From assembly GCF_033115175.1 (NCBI RefSeq), contig NC_084838.1, positions 38,047,468-38,111,467 on the forward strand: a stretch of DNA of 64,000 nt, given 5' to 3'. Each line of letters begins with the position of its first letter. Positions within the stretch are counted from its first letter, which is position 1. Source of the stretch: Lepus europaeus. Its lineage: Eukaryota > Chordata > Mammalia > Lagomorpha > Leporidae. The notes under the pieces were generated by a model, which saw nothing but the letters and a program-made list of their open reading frames with translations, had not been told where the DNA came from and did no database searches. A program made the position numbers and the translations under genes. Positions 56,401-64,000 of this stretch are shown here, one piece after another.

Positions 56401-58069
56401 AAACAAATCAGGTTACCACCACTGATTACCTTTTTATTCATGATCTTAAAGTTTTACAGATTTTAGAGAGAGTATCCACTTTATGATAACAAAGATATGA
56501 TACCAGATTTTTCAAAAGGGATTGGAGTTCGGTTTCGTTTGTGACTATTCAACTTTATTTTCACTAGTTCCACAAGAACAAGAAAATGAGCACAACCAAA
56601 AGTATCTGAAAAGTTTTCATCTTTGCATCCTAACAGTCTCTAGTACCATGCATGCTTGCCCTTCGACAAATTGTCACTAAATGGATTGTCACAGGAGTCA
56701 CAAAAATAAAATTAATGTTTATGTCAAAAATAACTCACAGTGAAAGTAAAATGCAAAGTACTAATGGAAGCTATCGATCATGGCTCCCCTAGGCAGCTTT
56801 TACATTTAAAGAAAAATAGCCAATAAAAGCTTTTGACTAACACAATCTTTCTCACAGAGGCAAGATATGTAAACTGATGATACTTCAAGATTATAAAATA
56901 AATTCCTCAAACTACTCACATTTCAAATCCTTCAGAGTTATATAAGAAATAGAAAATATCAATACTAAAAGGGACTATAAAGTCAAAAGGTGTGGGGCTT
57001 TTTGTTGTTGTTGTTATTTTAAAGCCTTGATTGAGCTTATGTGAGCTCAGGTCCATCTTATCTCTCTGCCTAACCCCATGACCCATGGCAGATGTGTTTG
57101 TATCAACAGATATAACAGAAGACTCACTGGGAAAAGATGGAAGAGTATTCACTGCTGAGGTCCTACTGTGTTATCTGCAAATGTTATCTCACTGAGCCCT
57201 CACAAGTCACCAGCAACCACACACACAAACACACATCATTACACCAAACTGGCCTCACATTTTTTGGGAAAGTGCTATTTGAGATGATGAAATGGAGAAT
57301 TCTATTAACATAATAATGAGGTTTTTTGGTAACTATTCTGACAAAGCATTCTATAACATCTTCATGGATAAGCTAACCTCTTGAACTATCAGCCCCATTA
57401 ACAAACTAGCAAAGCATGATGGTAGGAGGTAGTTTAGCAGTTCACACAGCAATGCTTCAGAGTTTGGGTTCATTAGGATCTTAACATGAGAAGGTCACAA
57501 TCGCTGGACAAAAGGCTAATAAAGCTTAGGTGTCATTTTCAGAAGTGATATAGACTAAATAAAATTCCTTCAGGCTCTAATTTACTCTTTGACTTGACAA
57601 ACATAGTCCCTACTGAATACTATGCCATGCTGTAATAAGCATCTTTACTCTCATGTCATTACCACCTTAGCCTGGTGAGATCCCATCCTAGAAGACTGGG
57701 TTCAGTTTTAGGTTTCATATTTCCAGAGGTATGGTGACAAAGTAGAATGTGTCCTCACTAGGGCAACAACCAAAACACTGAGGTGTCATAAAGGAAACTT
57801 TAAATAATCATTGGTGATGAAAATGAAGAGGAAATCGAGGGAGATGAGTTTTACTATCCGGACACAGACACAGACATCTGAGAAAGGCATCCAGATCCGC
57901 CCTACTGCAGGGTATGGGTAGTAACACAACAGGCCAGAACAGGACCTGATCAGAACTGGAGTTCAGGGGAGTAAGGACGACTTAGCAGAGACTTCAGTTT
58001 GAGTCACACTGTGTATAAGTGGGTGAGTGTGTGTGTGTGTGTGTACGTGCAGTTGGCAGGGGAATAGAC

Positions 58070-58205
58070 AAGGTCTAACCCTGGATATCTAATATTGGGC
58101 AAATCACTTCAAGCCTTTGAGTCACAAGTTCCTAAGCTATGGAAATGGGAGTTGGATTAGCTGAGCTCTAACTTGCCTTTCAGATCTGATACTCTTTGAT
58201 GTTAA
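58070..58205 (+). mobile_element. MIR-like ancient SINE
   Basis: 'ttgggcaaatcacttcaag', 'cctaagctatggaaatggg' follow MIR order. Worn. Confidence 0.5.
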
Positions 58206-58313
58206 TATTGAATTTTATAAATGTGAAAAAAGAAAAGCAAAATTTGAGAAAAATTAAAAGAAAAATTAATATGCTTTTACTTCAACCAGTGCAAATAACA
58301 TATGATTTTTCTT

Positions 58314-58675
58314 TTTTTTTCTTTTCTTTTTTTTTTTTTTTTATTTTTGACAGGCAGAGTGGACAGTGAGAGAGAGAGACAGAGAGAAAGGTCTTCCTTT
58401 TGCCGTTGGTTCACCCTCCAATGGCCGCCGCGGTAGCGCGCTGCGGCCGGCGCACCGCGCTGTTCCGATGGCAGGAGCCAGGGGCTTATCCTGGTCTCCC
58501 ATGGGGTGCAGAGCCCAAGGACTTGGGCCATCCTCCACTGCACTCCCTGGCCACAGCAGAGAGCTGGCCTGGAAGAGGGGCAACCGGGACAGGATCGGTG
58601 CCCCTACCGGGACGAGAACCCGGTGTGCCGGCGCCGCAAGGCGGAGGATTAGCCTGTTGAGCCACGGCGCCGGCC
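58314..58675 (-). mobile_element. CSINE, young, 17-bp target-site duplication
   Basis: AACATATGATTTTTCTT is perfect at 58297-58313 and 58676-58692. It lies 156 bp downstream of the MELK exon at 58831. Confidence 0.97.
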
Positions 58676-58830
58676 AACATATGATTTTTCTTAAAAAAGC
58701 AGCTTGACTTCTAGAAATTTCAGAGAACCATGCTGGTAATTTCTGACCAGCTATACGTTTATTTAACATGAAATGAAATGAATGACATTTGAAATTTTTT
58801 TTAACCACTACTTAATCACTTAGCAAATAC

Positions 58831-59062
58831 CTTTTGAGGGTGTAGTGTGACGATTTGGTGTACTGAGTATCTCCCTTTTCTGCTGGCTCTTGTTAACTGG
58901 AGTCTTTGGCTCTGGATAAGCAAAGCACTCTTCATTCTTCACAGCAGACTTAGGAGTATATACATTCTCTTTGTTCTTTAATTTATTTGCAGATTCTCTG
59001 CATAATACTGGAGTTAATGATTTAGATTCCAGACCATTTGATTCTGTCCAATGCTTGGTAAA
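58831..59062 (-). CDS. MELK: MELK exon, TP-rich linker (first part)
   Basis: The exon is 232 bp, incoming phase 0 and outgoing phase 1. It reads FTKHWTESNGLESKSLTPV, LCRESANKLKNKENVYTPK, SAVKNEECFAYPEPKTPVNK, SQQKREILSTPNRHTTPSK, human-equivalent residues 393-469. The acceptor is ttttccag|TTT and the donor AAAG|gtattt. TP motifs equivalent to human Thr409, 428, 446, 460 and 466 are kept, and the one equivalent to Thr415 is replaced by Glu-Ser (codons GAA TCT). These TPs are mitotic phosphorylation targets in human and frog MELK. An ORF starting upstream at MSSVCFIQWLFLFQ is intron read-through, not the true start. Confidence 0.97.
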
Positions 59063-59828
59063 CTGGAAAAGAAAAAGCCACTGGATAAAGCACACTGAAG
59101 ACAAAAGTCAATTTCTTTACAACATGCCCTAATCATTTGCAAATTACCTTGCACTATTTTTATTAAAATGAAATACTAACAAAAGGATTTTATTGGCAAT
59201 ACCAAGATATTTAAAAATGTATATTCAGTTCTCCTAAGTACATGCAGATCATTTTAGTCTGCTCTATTGGCAGGCAATTTACAACATGTTTCAGGCTGAG
59301 TGTTCAAACATACCCAGAATTCTAAGGCAATACTCAGAGTAGTCACAAATAAATCCCTAAGAAATGCTTCTTATATCTGGATTGCCACGGTTTGCCTCTA
59401 ATATGCACCAAAAAATAAAAATCACCTAGTCAGTCAGCAGAAAACAACTCGCTAAAGTAACAGAAACACCGGATAAAAATATTATTTAATCCTCTCAAAT
59501 TTGTGGTTGCAATTGCAAAAGAGTAAGGAAAATTCCAAGGTCAAACTAAAAACTAGGGCGCAAATCCAAAGATATAACGAAGGCTGAAACTATCTGCTGC
59601 TCTACGGGCAACCACTTACTGTCTCTGATGACCTACAGCCTGGGTTTATACAGTCATGGAAGCTTAGGCTTATGCAAGATGGTAAGTTAGATCCAAAGCT
59701 CCCATGTAAAGCCAGGAGGGGCTATAATTAAAATATAAAGATGTATTAAATATAAATCTGCTCTTCAAAGGGAATCTATCTTGGCCTAGGAAGGAGGAAA
59801 AAATGTCCCTTAATAATCTGTAAGCAGG

Positions 59829-60122
59829 AGTGGGCATTTGGTGAAGCAGTTAAGACGCCACCAGGGACACCCACATCCCATTATCAGAATGCCTGGCTTC
59901 AAGTCATGGCTCTGATACTAACTCCAGCTCCTGCTAATGGGCACCCTGGGAGGCAGCTGTGAGGGCTCAAGTAGTGGGTCCCTGCTACCCACACAGAAGA
60001 CCCAGACTGAGCTCCTGGCTCCTGGTTTCAGCCTGGCTCAGCCCTGCCTATTGCAAGCATTTGAGGAATGAACCAGTAAATGAGAGATCGTGTTGGGGTT
60101 TCAAATAAATAAGAATTAAAAT
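59829..60122 (+). mobile_element. CSINE, old subtype
   Basis: The head is GGGCATTTGGTGAAGCAGTT and the tail TTTCAAATAAATAAG. Confidence 0.88.
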
Positions 60123-60227
60123 AATAATAATTTATAAGTTACCACAGGACTATCTTCACATGCCTACATGGTCCTAGAAACCTCAAGCCTAAATTTTATT
60201 TAACTTAATTCTTTGCGGGGAAAGAGA

Positions 60228-60530
60228 GGCCAGTGCTGTGGCGGAGTAGGTTAAGCCTCCGCCTGTAGCACCAGCATCCCATATGGGCAACAGCCGCTCC
60301 ACTTCCAATGCAGCTCCCTGCTAATTCACCTGGGAAAGCAACAGAAGATGGCCCAAGTCCTTGGGCCCCTGCACCTACATGGGAGACCAGGAAGAAGCTC
60401 CTGGCTCCTTGGTTTCCATCTGGTCCAGCTCTAGCCGTTGAGGCCATCTGGAGAGTGAACAAGTAGACGGAAGAGATCTCCCTCTGTAACTCTGCCTCTC
60501 ACATAAATAAATAAATCTTTAAAAAAAAAT
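60228..60530 (+). mobile_element. CSINE
   Basis: The head is AGGCCAGTGCTGTGGCGGAG and the tail ACATAAATAAATAAATC. Confidence 0.92.
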
Positions 60531-60861
60531 CTTAGTATATAAACAAACACAATTCTTATATGAAGAAAAGTTTCATTCCAATCCACCTCAAGTCCACAAC
60601 TCTTAACCCAAGCATCAAAGATTTCCCAGAGTTCAAAGAAAAATGAGCCTATCAAAAAATAAAATACAAAGGATACAAACACAGTAAGCAGAAGTCAGCA
60701 GAAAAAAATAAGCAACAGAAGCAGACCATAAAGATATCAGATATCAAAATGATCAAATATAGAACATAAATATATTTATATATTTAAAAACTGAAAATAA
60801 AATCATGAGAAGAGAACAAGAGACTACCCAAAATGGTCAAACAGATTTTTAGAAAGAATAA

Positions 60862-61545
60862 TGGGCAGGCATTGTCACACAATGGGCCAAGCCACTGGTT
60901 GGGACACCTGCATCCCATATCAGAGTACTGAAGTGACACCTTGACAGTAGGGACTTCATTTTAAAGCATCCGAAACTCCATCTTGAGAAAGCATCCCCCA
61001 ACACAAGACTATGGTCTGAAACTAATTATGGTCTAAAACTTAGACAATAACGGCACACTGCATCCTACTTGGCAGAACATAGAAACACCCTAGCATGATC
61101 ATTTAAGCTTAAAACAGGCTGCACTTAGAGTAATGTTAGAGTGTAATACGTCTATTGTCAAGATTGTAATTGATCTTGGTTTTGGATGGGCCTTAGGTTA
61201 GCTTGACCTAGTAACCATGTATTTCCCCTGAACCTAGCAATTAAGTATTCTCCCTCCCCTCCTTGTGGTTTTTGCCTTTATAAACTCTGTTGCTTTGAGC
61301 TTTGGTGTCGAGAGTTCTTCAGGGCATGAGCCCGCTCTCCACTGGCGGCAATAATGGACCATCAGATTTTATCAATGTGTGCTGCTCCTGTTACACTCGC
61401 TCAGGCACAGCAGTATCAGTTCAAGTCTCAGCTCCTCTGCTTCCAATCCAGCTCCCTGCTAATAAGAAGGAAGAGGACAATGGCCCAAGTACTTGGGTTC
61501 CTGCTTCGACCTGGCACAACCCTGGCTATTGCAGGCATTCGCTTC
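60862..61545 (+). mobile_element. CSINE split by an LTR
   Basis: Outer parts 60862-60928 (GGGCAGGCATTGTCACAC to CATATCAGAGTAC) and 61413 to about 61545 (from TTCAAGTCTCAGCTCC). Its 3' part is lost where the next SINE fragment joins. Confidence 0.85.
60929..61412 (+). mobile_element. Solo LTR, class I (ERV1-like) endogenous retrovirus
   Basis: The 484-bp element starts TGAAGTGACACC and ends GGCACAGCA. Flanks are GTAC (60925-60928) and GTAT (61413-61416), a 4-bp duplication with one mismatch, the class I length. It has a TATAAA at 61279-61284, followed by a CTCTGTTGCTTTGAGC stretch where transcription would start. No internal viral genes remain. It sits antisense to MELK inside an older SINE. 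Confidence 0.75.
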
Positions 61546-61797
61546 CAACACTGGCTGCTCTGCTTCCGATCCAGCTTGCTGCTGATGTGCCTGGGAAAGC
61601 AGCAGATGATGGCCCCAGTGCCTGGGCTTCTGACACCCATGCAGGAGACCCAGATGGCTCCTGGGTTTGGCCTGGTTTAGCCCTGGCTAGTGCAGCCAGC
61701 CATTTGGGGAGTGAATCAACAAATGGAAGATCTCTCTCCACCACTCCCCCTCTCTCCATAACTCTGCCTTTCAAATAAATAAATCTAAAATATAATA
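61546..61797 (+). mobile_element. CSINE, 5'-truncated
   Basis: Begins at the B-box region (TGGCTGCTCTGCTTCCGATCC) and ends AAATAAATAAATC. Confidence 0.88.
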
Positions 61798-61827
61798 ACA
61801 ATAATAATGGCCAAAAACTTCTCATTT

Positions 61828-62085
61828 TTTCTCAATTTTATTTTATTTGAAAGAGTTATATATACAGAGAGAAAGAAAGAACTTCCATCTGCTGGAAAAA
61901 AGGTGGCAAAGGTAAGGGCTGGGCAAGGCCAAAGCCAGGAACTAGGAGCTTCCTCTCTGTGTCCCATGTGGGTACAGGGTCCCAAGCACTTGGGCCACTC
62001 TCTGCTGCTTTCCCAAGGTGCCCATTCAGGATGTTGGCATTGCAGGTGGTGGCTTAACCTGCTACGTCACAGCGCCAGATCCCAA
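61828..62085 (-). mobile_element. CSINE with internal deletion
   Basis: It runs from TTTTATTTTATTTGAAAGAG to CTGCTACGTCACAGCGCCAG. The segment carrying the usual 'agctggactggaa...' part is missing near 62015. Confidence 0.88.
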
Positions 62086-62597
62086 AACTTCCCATGTTTG
62101 AATTTAAAAAATCAATACTAATCTACATATCCATGGAGCTCAACAAACACCAAGTAGGATAAACAGATTATCAAAAGGAGAGAAAAACTGATGGGTTGCT
62201 CCTAGAGTTTGAGGGGAGTTGCCCACAAAGGACCATGAGGGAATTTTGGTCAACAGAGCTGTTCTGTTTGGTGGTAGATACATGCAGTTGTCAAAACACA
62301 CAGAGTTGCATACTAGAAAGCATGAATTTAATAAACCACATGTAAATTTTACCTCATTTTTAATAAAAGAGGTGATGAGGAAAAGGAGTAATAAAACGCT
62401 CTAAAATGAAATCTTGGCTTTCTTCAACTTGGAAATAACTGAATTCCATTTCATTCATACTCTAATAATCTCTCATTATGTTTTCAATAGTTTAGGAATT
62501 CACCTAAATTTGTAAGCACACACTTCATTTTGTTTGTCTAGATATTTTTATAATTGACACATATATTCTCCTTTAAATAACAATAAATATTATCAAC

Positions 62598-62720
62598 CTG
62601 TGATGTTTGAGGAGTTGCCACACCTGTTGATGAACCGTCTTCACACCATCCACAGTCAATCAATCCAGCCACATAATTTTCATCGCTTACAGTCATATCC
62701 TCCAGACTCAAATTCTTTGA
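62598..62720 (-). CDS. MELK: MELK exon (C-terminal central region)
   Basis: The exon is 123 bp, phase 0 at both ends. It reads SKNLSLEDMTVSDENYVAGL, IDCGWCEDGSSTGVATPQTSQ, human-equivalent residues 352-392, matching the remembered human SNNWSLEDVTASDKNYVAGL. The acceptor is tttaatag|TCA and the donor CAG|gttgat. This is the most 5' MELK exon in the window. The kinase domain (residues 11-263 in human) and the UBA-like helix lie beyond 64000. It keeps the ATP site equivalent to human Thr387. Confidence 0.95.
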
Positions 62721-63300
62721 CTATTAAATGGAAAGAGAAAAATTTAGGAATAATAATCTACACATTTTAAAAACAGTATATTCCAAGCACAGGTCAAAGC
62801 CCTAGAAGCCCAAAAAAATGAGACACACTATTGAAGGAGCTCATCACCCATTGTGGAAAACAGGAAGTCAAAGTATTTTAGCTCAAATTATTAGACAGGA
62901 GAATCTCTGACTATCAGACAATACATCTTTGAACATTCTCACATGTATGGCATACTAGTCATCTTATTATTCTCATACAATTACTACAATACCAGATAAC
63001 TCCTTTGCAAATTTACAAATAAAAAGCTCTGACAAAGCAGATGATGAAGATTAAATGTCTCTGAAATACAGGTTTCTTAGTTTTAAGAACACACAGAGTA
63101 GTTAATAATTTCTACCAGGAATAAATTAGCTGTGTGAAAGATCTCCCAGGCACAGGACACCTGGGATCCTGTGTTAACACCACCACCAGAGTAATTTATT
63201 TTCCTTTATTCTCCTACATTCATAAACTACGGGTATGTTAGATATACCCAGAAGTCTAAGACTGTGGGAATTAGATTTTTTTTTTTTTTTTTTTTTTTTG

Positions 63301-63700
63301 CAATTTCTTCCTCCTTCCTTTTCCTTCAACTTGTTAACCTGGCCAGGCAATTGTACTTGATTTTTTCATATCTCATCCTTCTTTTCCAGACCTACTGCTA
63401 CCATCCTAGTTCAAGGACAATTAGTTTTATAACTGAACTATTCAAACAATTGGTCTCTGCCACCAATCTTTCTACCTTCTCTACCAGGGTGACAGAGTTC
63501 CCCAGGACTGCTATTACAGTTGTCTCTCTCTTGCTCTGTAAACAGCGATTCCCCATTACCTGCTGCACAAAGTCTAAAACTCTAACATGGCATTCCAAAG
63601 TTCTCTGTAATCTAGCTCTTACCTTCCTTTTTAGTTCATTTGTTCTCTCTCCTGCTCTCATCTCTTCCCGACTTGAACTCTTCATTTTAAGTCAAGCAAA
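63301..63700 (+). mobile_element. L2-type LINE fragment
   Basis: 'gcgattccccattacctgct' , 'acaaagtctaaaactctaac' , 'atggcattccaaagttctct' and 'gtaatctagctcttacc' follow the order of L2 3' sequence. ORFs here on both strands are repeat-derived. Confidence 0.6.
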
Positions 63701-63749
63701 ATCAGGTGCCAGAGTTTTGCTAATTCCACTCCCCTTGCCCTGAGCACTT

Positions 63750-63752
63750 CTT

Positions 63753-63808
<56 letters not shown>

Positions 63809-64000
63809 GGCAAAGTTAGACAGTGAGATGGAGAGAGACAGAGAAAAGGTCTTCCTTTTCTGTTGGTTCACCTCCCAAATGGCCGCTGCGGCGGCATGCT
63901 GTGGCCAGCATGCTGCACCGAGCCGAAGCCAGGAGCCAGGTGCTTCCTCCTGATCCCCAATGCAGGTGCAGGGCCTAAGGACTTGGGCCATCCTCCACTG
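63750..64000 (-). mobile_element. CSINE, truncated by window end
   Basis: A TTTTC-rich and T-run tail complement leads into ACAGGCAAAGTTAGACAGTG. The head lies beyond the window. Confidence 0.92.

Larger units (their letters stand above)
54843..58830 (-). other. MELK: MELK intron
   Basis: Donor AAAG|gtattt at 58830 and acceptor at 54843-54844. It contains four CSINEs, a MIR-like fragment near 58070-58200, a GT microsatellite at about 58026-58043, and unassigned sequence at 56400-58296. Confidence 0.85.
59063..62597 (-). other. MELK: MELK intron
   Basis: Donor CAG|gttgat at 62597 and acceptor at 59063-59065. It contains CSINEs and the LTR at 60929. Positions 59070-59828 and 62090-62590 show AT-rich sequence without assigned repeats. 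Confidence 0.85.
62721..64000 (-). other. MELK: MELK intron, cut by window end
   Basis: Upstream of the 62598-62720 exon. It holds unassigned AT-rich sequence to about 63275, a T run at 63274-63299, an L2-like fragment and a partial CSINE. No further MELK exon is found. Confidence 0.8.

Noticed and set aside
58820..59104. 94-codon gene starting MSSVCFIQW
   Set aside because: Its first residues are intron; the real exon begins at TTT (59062) after a ttttccag acceptor.
63264..63743. 159-codon ORF near the right edge
   Set aside because: It spans a T run and an L2-type LINE fragment; no splice or conservation signal for MELK.

Overview
This is a mammalian nuclear window, most likely from a lagomorph (rabbit-like). 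About 65 copies or fragments of a tRNA-derived SINE with the rabbit C-repeat layout fill it: a GGCCGGCGC-type head, a GGTTCTAGTCC-type B box, a CT-rich 3' part and an AAATAAATAAATC or CTGCCTGTC-A(n) tail. There are spliced exons with GT/AG borders and no prokaryotic gene organisation. The six-frame ORFs are nearly all SINE, LINE or minisatellite readings.

The one protein-coding gene I can support is MELK (maternal embryonic leucine zipper kinase) on the minus strand. Its last six coding exons lie at 62598-62720, 58831-59062, 54746-54842, 52197-52365, 45602-45705 and 42663-42840. They join in a single frame into 300 codons plus a stop, matching human residues 352-651: the end of the central region, the TP-rich linker and the KA1 domain. 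The 3' UTR runs to an AATAAA at 42331-42336. The kinase-domain exons lie beyond the right edge. Positions 1 to about 42300 are 3' flank of MELK; in human this side faces PAX5.

Layout. 1-1170: GC-rich unique sequence, then a homeodomain-site-rich stretch that looks like a conserved noncoding element. 1317-7260: an old L1 3' end split by an HSP90AB1 processed pseudogene. The pseudogene contains a 3.2-kb minisatellite of about 100 units of 31-32 bp, which appears to have grown from one HSP90AB1 segment in situ. 7.3-23 kb: SINEs, an MLT1-type LTR and unique sequence, including a 2.3-kb SINE-free AT-rich block (15.05-17.3 kb). 23.95-30.6 kb: one antisense L1 ORF2 backbone split by an MLT1-type LTR and more than ten SINEs. 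31.3-37 kb: SINE-poor, with a solo class II-type LTR (33399-33844, 6-bp target duplication) and an old hAT-type element. 37-41.8 kb: L1 and L2 fragments. 42.3-64 kb: MELK 3' exons and introns, with many SINEs and one class I-type LTR (60929-61412).

The most unusual structure is the pseudogene-born minisatellite. Its unit length is not a multiple of three and it has no stop in any forward frame, so it gives three overlapping ORFs, two of more than 1000 codons. A 1254-bp near-identical tandem duplication lies inside it. Family names come from remembered consensus sequences; no search was run. SINE and LINE borders without a stated target-site duplication are accurate only to about 5-20 bp.
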